The position numbers were made by a program, and so were the translations under genes. DNA of 64,000 bases from Ilyomonas sp965199905 (GTDB taxonomy: Bacteria > Bacteroidota > Bacteroidia > Chitinophagales > Chitinophagaceae), in the NCBI GenBank assembly GCA_965199905.1, contig OZ241366.1, forward strand, positions 5,022,001 to 5,086,000, given 5' to 3'. How positions within the stretch are numbered: the first letter of the stretch is position 1; each line of letters starts with the position of its first letter. The notes under the pieces are model-generated. The model saw only the letters and a list, made by a program, of their open reading frames with translations. It did no database searches and was not told the DNA's origin. Positions 8,250 through 16,788 of the stretch are shown here, one piece after another.

Positions 8250-10280
8250 GTGCTAAAACAACCAGCCATGAAAAAAATATTATTCCTGTTTATTGCTTTG
8301 ATTTCTTTAGCCTCCTGTAAAAACAAACCCGACAACAAGGCGGCTGAGATACAGGGAATTGATTCTTTCCTAAAGCCCGGCGATAACTTTTTTATGTATG
8401 TAAACCACAAGTGGTATGATACTGCACAGATACCTCCTTCGCAATCGGGCGTTGGCGCTTACATGTTTATGAATTACCCGCAAAGGCTGCGTTTGCAAGG
8501 CATACTGGATAGTGTATCTCATGCCGGTAATAAAGAAGGAAGCATTGAGCAAAAGCTGGGTGATTTTTATGCTTCGGGCATGGATACAACTACCATTAAC
8601 GGGCGTGGCTATGAACCTATAAAGCCATTGCTCAATCGCATTGACAGCCTGCAAGATGTGGCATCGATGATGCAGTTTGTGGCTGATGAATCTGTATTGT
8701 ACAACACTTCTATACTGGCTTTCGGCGTTAGTCCTGATAATAAAAACAGCAGCCTGAATATTGCGCATATTTATCAAACGGGTCTTGGTTTGCCCGACAG
8801 GGATTATTATTTCAATACCGATTCTTCGAGCCTCGCCATTCAGCAGGCTTACAAAATATATCTTGCCAGAATGTTTGCTTTAACCGGAAGCGATACAGCG
8901 GCGGCAACAAAAAATGCAAGTGTTGTTTACAATATTGATAAGCAACTGGCTGCCTCGCACCGCACTAATGTGGAGCTGCGCGATGTGAATGCGAACTACA
9001 ATAAAATGTCTGTGGCAGACCTCGTAAAAAAGCAACCTGGTATTGGCTGGCCAGCCGTGCTGAATATACTTGGTGCAAAGACGGATTCGATTGATGTATC
9101 GCAGCCGGCCTATTACGACAAGCTGAATATTCTTTTGAAAACAATTCCTATTTCTGACTGGAAAATATACTTGCAAGCCAATTCGCTGAACACGTATGCA
9201 AATATGTTGAGCAAGCCTTTTGTGGATGCCGTATTTGGCTTCAATAAAGTGGTGCTGGGGCAGGCTGTGCAGAAGGACCGTGGTGAGATAATAGCCGACC
9301 AGGCAGATGAAACAATGGGTGAGGCGTTAGGGCAATTGTATGTGAAAAAATACTTTACCGAAGAGGCTAAAAAGCGCACGCTGGAACTGGTGAACAACCT
9401 GCAGAAAGCCTTTGCTGCGCGAATGGAAAAACTGGACTGGATGAGCGACAGCACGAAGCAAAAAGCGAAGGAGAAACTGTTTGCCATTACAAAGAAAATA
9501 GGATATCCCGATAAGTGGAGAGACTATGGCAATATAAACATTGTAAAAGGTAAATATTTTGAAAACGTGGTGTCTATAGCTGCGGGCAACTACCAGTTTC
9601 AAATAGCGAAACTGAATAAATCGGTTGATAAATCGGAATGGTACACCACGCCTTCTACTGTAACGGCTTATTATAATCCTTCGGCGAATGAGATTGTGTT
9701 TCCGGCTGCTATTTTACAACCGCCTTACTTTGATGACAGCTTTGATGATGCGCTGAACTATGGAGGCATCGGGATGGTGATTGGTCATGAGATGACGCAT
9801 GCGTTTGATGACCAGGGTGCGCAATTTGATAAGAATGGCAACGTGCAAAACTGGTGGACGAAAGATGATTATACAAAGTTTAAAGCGAAGACGCAGCGCG
9901 TGATAGACTTATACAGCACGTTTACCGTGTTAGATACCCTGCACGTAAAAGGCGCGATGACGGTGGGAGAGAACGCTGCGGACATTGGTGGTGTTGCGAT
10001 TGCGTATGATGCTTTTAAACTAACGAAAGAAGGAAAGGATACGGCAATGATTGGTGGCTTTACGCCTGACCAGCGGTTCTTTATTTCGGTGGCGAGGATA
10101 TGGCGGGTGAAGATGAAAGATGAATTTTTGAGGTATTGGATTAATAACAACCCGCATGCGCCGCCTATGTGGCGTGTGAATAGTCCGCTGATGAACTCAC
10201 CGCATTTTTACCAGGCGTTTCATGTGTCTCCGGGAGAGAAGATGTATTTGCCGGAGGATAAGAGGGTGCAGATATGGTGA
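8250..10280 (+). CDS. M13-family (neprilysin-like) zinc metallopeptidase lipoprotein
   Basis: Envelope-anchored oligopeptidase of the neprilysin/PepO family. A lipoprotein signal ends in LASC near residue 23. The N-terminal alpha-helical M13_N domain (DNFFMYVNHKWYD onwards) precedes the catalytic domain with HEMTH (zinc ligands His513 and His517) and ENAADIGG (third ligand Glu574). The C-terminus YLPEDKRVQIW is typical. About 676 residues, full family length. Start is ambiguous: GTG 8250 lies 9 nt after GGAG, while ATG 8268 gives the tidier signal peptide but sits 27 nt from it; both are compatible with export. A transposase remnant begins immediately after the stop codon. Confidence 0.93.
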   Translation: MLKQPAMKKILFLFIALISLASCKNKPDNKAAEIQGIDSFLKPGDNFFMYVNHKWYDTAQIPPSQSGVGAYMFMNYPQRLRLQGILDSVSHAGNKEGSIEQKLGDFYASGMDTTTINGRGYEPIKPLLNRIDSLQDVASMMQFVADESVLYNTSILAFGVSPDNKNSSLNIAHIYQTGLGLPDRDYYFNTDSSSLAIQQAYKIYLARMFALTGSDTAAATKNASVVYNIDKQLAASHRTNVELRDVNANYNKMSVADLVKKQPGIGWPAVLNILGAKTDSIDVSQPAYYDKLNILLKTIPISDWKIYLQANSLNTYANMLSKPFVDAVFGFNKVVLGQAVQKDRGEIIADQADETMGEALGQLYVKKYFTEEAKKRTLELVNNLQKAFAARMEKLDWMSDSTKQKAKEKLFAITKKIGYPDKWRDYGNINIVKGKYFENVVSIAAGNYQFQIAKLNKSVDKSEWYTTPSTVTAYYNPSANEIVFPAAILQPPYFDDSFDDALNYGGIGMVIGHEMTHAFDDQGAQFDKNGNVQNWWTKDDYTKFKAKTQRVIDLYSTFTVLDTLHVKGAMTVGENAADIGGVAIAYDAFKLTKEGKDTAMIGGFTPDQRFFISVARIWRVKMKDEFLRYWINNNPHAPPMWRVNSPLMNSPHFYQAFHVSPGEKMYLPEDKRVQIW

Positions 10281-10469
10281 TTCATCTGCATAAAATGACG
10301 ACCATTGTTCAGATGCCCGCCAAAGTAAAGAACGGATGCAAAGGATGTCGTGATCACTTCACTATCACTCACTTTTATCCGGCTATCTTCATAATGGCGC
10401 ATCTCTTTGAGCATATCATCTGCTATACAATAAAGAGCTATAATTTTATCTTCTGAAAGCAGGGTATCA
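10281..10469 (-). pseudogene. N-terminal fragment of an IS982-like transposase
   Basis: The reverse strand from about 10469 reads DTLLSEDKIIALYCIADDML, then KEMRHYEDSRIKVSDSEVIT and TSFASVLYFGGHLNNGRHFM, which resembles the N-terminus of IS982-type DDE transposases (CIADD and SDSE blocks). There is no in-frame ATG at the expected start, and similarity ends abruptly at the stop codon of the M13 gene, so only about 60 of the usual 280 or more residues remain. The family assignment is from memory of the motif pattern and is moderate; that it is a dead fragment is clear. Confidence 0.5.
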
Positions 10470-10520
10470 TAATTTTAAACGTCGTATTCCAAAAAGAATC
10501 GATTTCCATGCTTTCTTCTC

Positions 10521-11000
10521 CTATCTCATAATTTGAGGTAAGTAGCCGGGAGAAATATTCAACTTTTGGGAAACAAAATGAACTGCCGGAATTCCTTCTT
10601 TCAACGATTTGTCGCTGTTTAAATAGTCGTCTAAAACATCTTCCGGTTTTTGCAACAAATCATTACTCACCTATTTTCGCGTAATGAGCTGGCACTTGTA
10701 AAAGCGATTGGAGTCATTCAGCAACAAGCCAGGTTACGAGATAATTACATCATAACTGAAATCATTTATCCGGCTTTTTAATTCTTCATCAATGATTTTA
10801 AAAATGGAAAGAATAGTTTCCTTTTTACCATCCGGCAGATGCAACGCTTCATTGGCAGCGCAGGAGGAAATCCATATCGTTATGTTTTTTAGACAAAGCA
10901 TAAGACAGCAGGAAGGCAGGATAAAAGAGCAACACATAACCTGCACTTCCATGTACAGCAAAAGTCAATTTATGCAGTTTGGTACCCATAACCTAATTGA
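10521..11000 (-). pseudogene. decayed AraC-family regulator
   Basis: Reading the reverse strand piecewise recovers the AraC subfamily seen intact at 20122-21039. GSAGYVLLFYPAFLLSYALS aligns with the 'SGWMLLLHPDFLWNTPLA' segment. After a frameshift, NEALHLPDGKKETILSIFKI and INDFSYDVIIS follow, then an in-frame stop. Next come LNDSNRFYKCQLITRK, a second stop, and KEGIPAVHFVSQKLNISPGY ending at a stop at 10521. The C-terminal DNA-binding half is missing. It follows the aldo/keto reductase on the same strand, so it was probably once that enzyme's cassette partner. Confidence 0.7.
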
Positions 11001-11126
11001 GAATTTTTGTAGGCAAATTGAGAAAAGCGGAGAGATGTTGAAGTCAATTTGATTTTGATGCTCCTTTGTGCAACATTCGGGTAATACTTTTATTACCGGA
11101 AGTGTTTTTTGGTATTATGTCGTTAT

Positions 11127-12101
11127 CTATTTTCTTCCTGTTGCCCTTTGTATTTGTGCAGGATAGCGGTCGCCTGAAATTTTGATTGTCGCTAATGCTG
11201 CATTTATTTTACTTAACTCATCGTCAGACAAAGAAATGTTTGTTGCGCCAATATTTTCTTGTAAGCGGTGCAATTTTGATGTGCCCGGAATGGGAACAAT
11301 CCAAGGTTTTTGAACCAGGAGCCAGGCCAATGCAATTTGTGCCGGTGTTGCATTTTTGTCTTTCGCGATTGAAATAACTAAATCAACCAACGCTTGATTG
11401 CTTTCTCTGTTTTCTTTGCTGAAACGCGGCGACATACTTCTGCCATCCGTTTTATCAAACTCTGTGTCAGGATTTATCGTTCCTGTAAGAAATCCTTTGC
11501 CCAATGGACTGAAAGGCACAAAGCCAATTCCTAATTCTTCCAGCGTGGGAATGATTTCATCTTCAGGGGCACGATAAAACATAGAGTATTCACTTTGCAA
11601 AGCTGTAACAGGTAAAATAGCCTGTGCTTTACGTATAATATCTGTATCTGCTTCTGACAAGCCAAAGTATTTCACTTTACCTTGTTGAATTAAATCTTTC
11701 ACTGTTCCTGCTACGTCTTCAATAGGAACATTCGGGTCAACCCTGTGCTGGTAAAACAAATCGATACAATCCGTTTTTAATCTCTTTAAAGAGGCTTCCG
11801 CAACGGCTCTTATATTGTCAGGGCTGCTATCCAAACCCAACGTTACTTTGCCTTCCCTGAAACCGAATTTAGTTGCTATTACCACTTCTTTGCGGAATGG
11901 CAATAGCGCTTCGCCAACCAATTCTTCATTGTCTCCGTAGCCTTGTGCTGTATCAAAAAAGGTAACACCGTGTTCGACAGCTGAACGTATTAATCTTATG
12001 GATTCGTCTTTGGAAGGTGCGCCAGGAAAACTTAATCCCATACAACCAAAGCCCAGGGCAGATACTTCCAATCCGCTGCTGCCTAATTTTCTTTTGTTCA
12101 T
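11127..12101 (-). CDS. aldo/keto reductase
   Basis: NADPH-dependent reductase of aldehydes and ketones with a TIM-barrel fold, cytoplasmic. Visible are the cofactor/active-site blocks FFDTAQGYGDNEELVGEAL (Asp and Tyr of the tetrad), VIATKFGF (Lys), DLFYQHRVDP (His), and the C-terminal VPIPGTSKLHRLQENIGA that binds the NADPH phosphate. Homology begins at MNKRKLGSSGLEVSALGFGC, so ATG 12099-12101 is used rather than the upstream in-frame start, giving 324 residues, the usual AKR length. It lies 75 nt downstream of a Crp/Fnr gene on the same strand, probably one operon. The physiological aldehyde is unknown. Confidence 0.92.
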   Translation of the reverse strand: MNKRKLGSSGLEVSALGFGCMGLSFPGAPSKDESIRLIRSAVEHGVTFFDTAQGYGDNEELVGEALLPFRKEVVIATKFGFREGKVTLGLDSSPDNIRAVAEASLKRLKTDCIDLFYQHRVDPNVPIEDVAGTVKDLIQQGKVKYFGLSEADTDIIRKAQAILPVTALQSEYSMFYRAPEDEIIPTLEELGIGFVPFSPLGKGFLTGTINPDTEFDKTDGRSMSPRFSKENRESNQALVDLVISIAKDKNATPAQIALAWLLVQKPWIVPIPGTSKLHRLQENIGATNISLSDDELSKINAALATIKISGDRYPAQIQRATGRK

Positions 12102-12176
12102 TTTTATTGTTTTATTGTCTGCCGCAAAGGACATTAATAAAGATTGAACAAGGCTCGCCAAATGGCAAAAAGTAAG

Positions 12177-12746
12177 TTAGCTGATATTTTTTCTTATCCT
12201 GCTTAACGAAGACGGTGTAATACCCAGGTAAGAAGCTATGTATGTTAAGGATACACGGTTCACTACGGTCGGGAACTTTTCAAGAAAATCCAGATAGCGC
12301 GTAGAAGCATCTTGTGAAACCAACTGACTTCTTCGTTCCAGTTTTTCTTTATGCTGGGCTGCGGTTATTTTTTGAATGATGCCATCCCAGCCAGCAATAG
12401 TATCTGAGATTTCTTTCCAGTCTTTTTTAAAAAACACAACGAGCTTGCAATCAGTAACGGCTTGCAAATACTCAGAAGGCGTGTAATTTATTTCTGAATT
12501 GAAACTATCTAAAATCAAATGGTTTTCTTCAATAAAGTAGCGTGTGTGTTCATCGCCTTTGTTGTCATAATAATAAACCCTAAGAATGCCCTGAGAAAGA
12601 AAGCCAACCTGTGTTACAACTTTTCCCGCTTCCCAAAAAAATTCGTCTTTGCGAAGTTCTGCCTCATTCGCTTTTTCTGAAATATAGTCTGTTTGTTGTT
12701 GATTTAAATTGCCAAACTGCAAAATATATTCTATAAATTCTTTCAT
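12177..12746 (-). CDS. Crp/Fnr-family transcriptional regulator
   Basis: One-component regulator, 189 residues. Residues about 1-120 are a cyclic-nucleotide-binding-like beta barrel (DEFFWEAGKVVTQVGFLSQGILRVYY), and about 130-189 are the winged HTH (VNRVSLTYIASYLGITPSSLSRIRKNIS). No Fe-S cysteine cluster is present, so it is not a classical Fnr, and the residues that contact cAMP phosphate are not obvious, as in most short Bacteroidota members. It is immediately upstream of the aldo/keto reductase and may control it. Ligand unknown. Confidence 0.9.
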   Translation of the reverse strand: MKEFIEYILQFGNLNQQQTDYISEKANEAELRKDEFFWEAGKVVTQVGFLSQGILRVYYYDNKGDEHTRYFIEENHLILDSFNSEINYTPSEYLQAVTDCKLVVFFKKDWKEISDTIAGWDGIIQKITAAQHKEKLERRSQLVSQDASTRYLDFLEKFPTVVNRVSLTYIASYLGITPSSLSRIRKNIS

Positions 12747-12825
12747 TAGCGAAAATTGATTGTCTTCAGCAGTTTGTTTATATTATTGTTTGTTTAATTC
12801 CAATCTATTATGTGTAAGTCTTCAC

Positions 12826-13095
12826 TCAAAGTGGCTGCCCGATGGCAAAAGCGACCGCGAGTGCATTCAAATTATTCCGTTGCTTTACATCAGCCACTTT
12901 GTAAACGGCTTCAACATCATAATCTTTAATGCTTTTTACAAGTTCCTGAAGCTGATCTTCCCGGCGTGCGCCAATCAATGCTTTAGCGCCGTTTGCAGCC
13001 AGCAGGAGCGCAATAGCTTTACCAATACCACTGCTTGCGCCAGTAATGGCAACCACTTTGCCTTTGATTTGATGATTCCATTCTATCCCAAATGT
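12826..13095 (-). pseudogene. N-terminal fragment of a short-chain dehydrogenase
   Basis: The reverse strand encodes IKGKVVAITGASSGIGKAIA with the Rossmann TGASSGIG motif, then LLLAANGAKALIGARREDQL and an SDR-like VYKVADVKQRNNLNALAVAF, ending at a stop after about 90 residues, just where the NNAG motif should come. A stop codon lies directly upstream of the homology, so there is no proper start. Only the first third of an SDR is left, with neither catalytic motif. It probably belonged to the regulator/oxidoreductase array. Confidence 0.65.
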
Positions 13096-13469
13096 TTAAG
13101 TGGATAAATAAGTTGATTGCAATATTAGCGCCGGTAGTTTTATGAGCTGAACGAATGCCGGAACGCCAGCAATGGAAGCCTGGTTTTGCCTTGCATAATT
13201 TGCTGAAAGAAGGCAGATATTTAAAGCCAGGTTCATGAGCGGTTTTGTCGATAGAAAGCTCTGTTACAGATGTAACGAAAAGCCCACTCAAAAGTTAGAG
13301 AAAACTATCAAAGGGAAAAGAAAAGTTCTTGCCGAATTAAATGAGATTCAGAAATCTATAAACAATTACAAATATCAAACTCGATGTCTTTTTTATATAG
13401 AATTGTTCTAAGTCATGCAAGCCATCAGTTCCCTTTTGTACAGCACTAACGATGCACTTTTTCTTTTAA
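13096..13469. other. intergenic stretch with possible regulator remnant
   Basis: On the plus strand around 13287-13408 the frame LEKTIKGKRKVLAELNEIQK with the following NNYKYQ resembles the C-terminal coiled coil of MerR-type regulators, with NAGTP upstream in another frame. There is no start, no HTH and several stops. This is a weak suggestion of a second dead regulator beside the SDR fragment; otherwise nothing is recognised. Confidence 0.25.
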
Positions 13470-13500
13470 TCAAAAAGCCCACTTTAAAGAGTGGGTTAGC
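13470..13500 (-). terminator. candidate intrinsic terminator (minus strand)
   Basis: Read on the minus strand, CCCACT, a 6-nt loop and AGTGGG are followed by CTTTTTG: a 6-bp stem followed by a T run. It would end transcripts coming leftward from the VOC gene 13807-14220, although it is 310 nt beyond that stop codon. Confidence 0.45.
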
Positions 13501-13806
13501 TTTGTATACCGGTACCCAAGTTTTATTAAAATATAATCAGATGTTTTTTAGTATTTTTTGTCACATTCCACACGACGAAAGCGTATTGCATGCAGGCGCA
13601 ATAATAGCGCCGTGTCGGCCGATAGCCAAACTAAATTAATGTTTTATCGCTGATGTTTAACGCAAATGCTCACCTGCATTCCGTAGCCCTGACACTGAAA
13701 CTAAATTGTATTATCACTGCTGATGATGCGCTGTGTCAGTCACGCTCATGTCTTCACAAAGTAATAAAAACAAGGACAGAAAAGAAAACGAGTTCCGATG
13801 GAAGAA

Positions 13807-14220
13807 TCATTCAATCTTCCCTTCAAACTTTTTGATAGCTTCCGGTGTTACAGGTGTGAAAAAATTAACAAGATTTCCGTCCGGGTCACGGAACAAAACA
13901 GATCTGTTTCCCCAGGGCATTGTGGTCGGTTCTTGTACGAGGTAAGGCTGAAGAAAGACATTTAGTCTTTTATAATCTTCATCTACATTAGTTGTAATGA
14001 ATTCAATAATAGCAGTACGATTCTGTGCGGCTTTTGCAACCTCGTCGCCTCCAAAAAGCTGTAAAGTAGCGGTGCTCCCGATTGCTAAAGTTGCCCCTTC
14101 GGTTTGTAATTCAGCAAAATCATCAGTGTATTGAACGGCAGATAAACCAGTAACATGATTGTAAAAAGTAACCAGTTTTTTTACATCAGTTGTAATAATT
14201 CTAATTGACAGCAACTTCAT
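13807..14220 (-). CDS. VOC-family (glyoxalase/bleomycin-resistance fold) protein
   Basis: A 137-residue vicinal-oxygen-chelate protein: two beta-alpha-beta-beta-beta modules starting IRIITTDVKKLVTFYNHVTG and ending FRDPDGNLVNFFTPV. The canonical metal-ligand His near the N-terminus is not apparent, but the DPDGN turn and a late Glu/Asn are. Members may act as dioxygenase, isomerase or drug-binding proteins; no specific activity can be assigned. It follows the broken YafY-type regulator by 53 nt on the same strand, so this pair was probably a regulator-effector unit. Confidence 0.85.
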   Translation of the reverse strand: MKLLSIRIITTDVKKLVTFYNHVTGLSAVQYTDDFAELQTEGATLAIGSTATLQLFGGDEVAKAAQNRTAIIEFITTNVDEDYKRLNVFLQPYLVQEPTTMPWGNRSVLFRDPDGNLVNFFTPVTPEAIKKFEGKIE

Positions 14221-14273
14221 AAAATTGTTTTGTTTGTTACGGATAAATTTTCTGATGCAAAATTGAAACGGGT

Positions 14274-15008
14274 TCAGGACAAGGGTATGTCAGGGGTAAT
14301 AAACTTTTTTTCCTTGTCAGTTAAATATTGCTAAAGGGTCATTTTGTGAGGCTGAAAACTAAATACGGTCAATTTAGGTTTTAGTATGTTCTCCAAGTTA
14401 AACATTCTAAACTCTTTTCTTAACCGGCATCAGGCAATTAACGCGCGGCTTTCCGCAAAGCAATAATAAAGGGCAAACGGCGCAATAAATCTTATCGTTT
14501 TTTTACTTAACGACTGATAATGGATGTTTAGAACCTTAAATTCGGTAAGAGCCTGTTTTATCAGCGAAAGCAAATTGCTTTTTGGATTTTCTGACATCAT
14601 GGGGCTGACTGCAATCCGGCTTGATAAAAATTCTGTTTTTTCTTTTGTAGAAAACGTAAGTACGGCTCTTATTTTACTTACTGCTGATAATAGCTCCTCT
14701 GTAAATGAACGGTCGCTATTTGACAACGCAAGTTGTTCCGCCGCAATCAGCGCATTAGCTTCGTTTTCGGTAAACATGACAGGCGGAATGTTACAACCAT
14801 TCATCAGCATATATCCCTTTCCGTGTTCTGTTAAAACCGGAATACCAGCTTTCTCTAATGCCTTTATGTCTTTGTAAATAGTTCTAACACTTACATTGAA
14901 TTTCCTGGAAAGCTGAACAGCGGTCAAAACCCGTTTTGTTTGTAGTTGTATTCCAATTGCAGTTAGTCTGGTATTGCCGAAGGTGGGGATTTTATCACTA
15001 TGTTTCAT
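14274..15008 (-). pseudogene. YafY/WYL-family regulator with two in-frame nonsense codons
   Basis: HTH_11 domain (RLTAIGIQLQTKRVLTAVQL, then SRKFNVSVRTIYKDIKALEK) followed by a WYL domain. The frame stops at TGA 14430-14432 after FALYYCFAESRALIA, exactly where Trp or Phe is expected in the family. Beyond it the same frame continues as CRLRKEFRMFNLENILKPKL, then FQPHKMTL, a TAG where Gln is expected, and QYLTDKEKKFITPDIPLS to a natural stop at 14274. The whole gene is in one frame with no indel; both lesions are consistent with single C-to-T or G-to-A transitions. ATG 15006-15008 (MKHSDK) is taken as start. The truncated protein would lack the end of the WYL domain. Confidence 0.75.
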
Positions 15009-15093
15009 CGAAGAACTGAAGCTGAACTTTGTATATATATACAATCAAAGCCGCTCGGCCCTGCCTGGCAATACCTTGTTAGCGGAAGTGGTT

Positions 15094-15555
15094 TTATCCG
15101 TCTTTGTTTTTTTCTGCTAAACTTATCATTCTCTGTACAAAAAAGGATAAATTTTTACCTAAAGCTGAAAAGAAATCTATGTCGGCTGCTTCGACCGCTG
15201 TCAATGCTTTTTGCAGAGTTTTTGAACCTTCATTTGTCAATTTAATGACTTTGGCTCTTGTGTCGGTTTGGTGTTCTTGTCTGATGATAAACTCTTTGCT
15301 TTCTAAAGTTCTGAGTACTTTGGAAACCATCATTCTGTCTGTATTTCCTTGATTAGCGATATCCACTTGTGTTACATTATCGTTTTCTCTCGAAAGCCAA
15401 CCTAATGCCGCCAAAAGAACAAATTGTGTCTGTGTTAGGTTTAATGGGTCTAAAACCTTTTTTTGTTTTCGTTGCCACAAGGTTGTCAATTGCCCCAAAA
15501 GATAGCCGGGACTTTCATTCGGAGTTTTAAACTGAAATTCTATTTTTTTAGCCAT
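15094..15555 (-). CDS. MarR-family transcriptional regulator
   Basis: Winged-HTH repressor of the MarR type, 153 residues from ATG 15553-15555. The core is NLTQTQFVLLAALGWLSREN, VTQVDIANQGNTDRMMVSKV (recognition helix) and the wing IIRQEHQTDTRAKVIKLTNE, with the typical DTR/RAK wing. An upstream in-frame extension is unlikely because it overlaps the VOC gene and lacks homology. It is 34 nt downstream of the VOC gene on the same strand; MarR proteins commonly bind phenolic or oxidant ligands and repress their own operon, and a 13-bp imperfect inverted repeat sits upstream of that operon. Confidence 0.92.
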   Translation of the reverse strand: MAKKIEFQFKTPNESPGYLLGQLTTLWQRKQKKVLDPLNLTQTQFVLLAALGWLSRENDNVTQVDIANQGNTDRMMVSKVLRTLESKEFIIRQEHQTDTRAKVIKLTNEGSKTLQKALTAVEAADIDFFSALGKNLSFFVQRMISLAEKNKDG

Positions 15556-15589
15556 ATTATTTTTGAATGTTACACAATAAACCGATGGA

Positions 15590-15949
15590 TTACTTTGCTT
15601 CCAAAAAAGTAAGTTTATAACCGTCAAGGTCTTTTACGTGGAATGCTCTGCCAAATGGTGTTTCTATAATTGCTCCCGCAGTAGTTATTCCATTCGTAAT
15701 GAATTTTTTTTTCAGTTCGTCTACATTTTCTTTAACGGTAAACCAAAGTGCCACGCCAGTTCCCAATTCTTTTCCTTCAATTGGTTCAAGGGGTGTACGA
15801 ATAGCAAAACTTGCTTGTCCTTGTTTGTACTTGAAAACACAGGCTTGCGGGTTAGCGTCGCCAATTTCAAATCCTAATTTGTTTGTGTAGAAGGCTTTTG
15901 ATGCTTCTAAATTTCTTACTTGAAGAGATGCAAATGTTAGTTGTATCAT
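15590..15949 (-). CDS. VOC-family (glyoxalase-like) protein
   Basis: A 119-residue single-chain VOC protein with two paired beta-alpha-beta-beta-beta modules (LTFASLQVRNLEASKAFYTN, then a second half ending TPFGRAFHVKDLDGYKLTFLE). The second-half His (AFHVKDLDG) and final Glu are plausible metal ligands. First gene of a two-gene operon with the MarR regulator. Substrate unknown; by context an electrophile or antibiotic-handling enzyme is possible. Clearly a different subfamily from the VOC protein 13807-14220. Confidence 0.88.
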   Translation of the reverse strand: MIQLTFASLQVRNLEASKAFYTNKLGFEIGDANPQACVFKYKQGQASFAIRTPLEPIEGKELGTGVALWFTVKENVDELKKKFITNGITTAGAIIETPFGRAFHVKDLDGYKLTFLEAK

Positions 15950-15967
15950 TTTGTTTTATTTTAAAAT

Positions 15968-15996
15968 GTTGCCGTAAATATAGTATATACGACAAC
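15968..15996. promoter_or_regulatory. candidate MarR operator upstream of the VOC-MarR operon
   Basis: GTTGCCGTAAATA and TATATACGACAAC form an imperfect inverted repeat (11 of 13 positions pair) around a 3-nt centre, 18 nt upstream of the VOC ATG. On the minus strand it overlaps TATATTTA, a one-mismatch -7 box. The position fits a MarR repressor site; binding is inferred. Confidence 0.45.
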
Positions 15997-16037
15997 AATC
16001 ATCTGACCTTTTTTATTTTTATATCAAACTAAATATA

Positions 16038-16058
16038 CTATGGATTGGAAATCCATAG
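16038..16058. repeat. 9-bp perfect hairpin flanking the IS200/IS605 remnant
   Basis: CTATGGATT, loop GGA, AATCCATAG. It lies 80 nt beyond the 3' end of the broken tnpA gene, a distance that fits a right-end hairpin of IS200/IS605 elements. A second small hairpin (TGCTG-TGAA-CAGCA, 16093-16106) is nearer the gene, so which one is the true end is undecided. Confidence 0.4.
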
Positions 16059-16137
16059 GTTTAAATACAGTTGGCCGAAAGTCATTTAAACTTGCTGTGA
16101 ACAGCATTGAAAACCGTAAATTGAAAGTTCATTGAAA

Positions 16138-16566
16138 TCATTCAAGAATAAAATTCTGATCGCTGTTCGGACCTTCTTTATGATGTTCCAAATATTGCTG
16201 TATCATCTCGTCTGTTACATTACCACTGCTCCACGCTCCATAACCTATCCCCCATAAATGTTGACCCCAATATCTTCTTTTTAATTCTGTAAATTCATCT
16301 AACATAAGCCTTGCGCTTCTTCCTTTTAAACGCTTCACCAATTCACTTATTGATATTTTTGGCGGATAACTTACATGCAAATGAACATGATCTTTGCTCA
16401 CTACCCCTTTTTATATCCGAACATCTAATGAATCACATACTTGTTTGATTAAATCACGGCATCTTATGTGAATGTCGCCTCGCAACACTCCATATCTGTA
16501 CTTCGTACTCCAAACTATATGCACATGTAATTCATAAGTGCTATCACTTCCTTTTCTTATTTCCAT
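16138..16566 (-). pseudogene. IS200/IS605-family TnpA transposase with in-frame stop
   Basis: Single-strand HUH/Y1 transposase, 142 codons from ATG 16564-16566. The start region STYELHVHIVWSTKYRYGVL, the HUH motif DHVHLHV and the C-terminal TELKRRYWGQHLWGIGYGAW, TSG-like turn and helix with the probable nucleophile Tyr (QQYLEHH) are all readable in one frame. A TAA at 16411-16413, in the segment DVRI-stop-KGVVSKDH, interrupts it at about codon 52. Internal initiation at GTG 16399 would yield only the second half. No tnpB is present, so this is an IS200-like element; it is presumably inactive. Confidence 0.8.
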
Positions 16567-16605
16567 ATATCAAACTTACCGTTAGATTTCTAGAAACTAA
16601 AGTCT

Positions 16606-16619
16606 TGCACTAAAGTGCA
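16606..16619. repeat. small hairpin upstream of tnpA remnant (candidate left end)
   Basis: TGCAC, loop TAAA, GTGCA, 40 nt upstream of the tnpA start. IS200/IS605 elements carry subterminal imperfect hairpins at both ends; the position is right, but the hairpin is short and could be chance. Confidence 0.35.
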
Positions 16620-16788
16620 TAGCTTGAACTAACGAGCTGTGACCAGTCAATTATGTAATCTTATACGTTTGATGTTTTAGGGTTTGGAGATAAAACGGGG
16701 TGAATTTGTCTGGAATTAACAACCGCAAAGCCGGGTTATTTGCGGAATCAGATTGCGCTGCTTTGCTTTGAAAAGTTTAATTTTGGCA

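Noticed and set aside
16778..16785. TAATTTTG, an exact -7 box, just before the AraC gene at 16789
   Set aside because: It is only 3 nt upstream of the ATG, so transcription would start inside the coding sequence; probably chance in AT-rich DNA.
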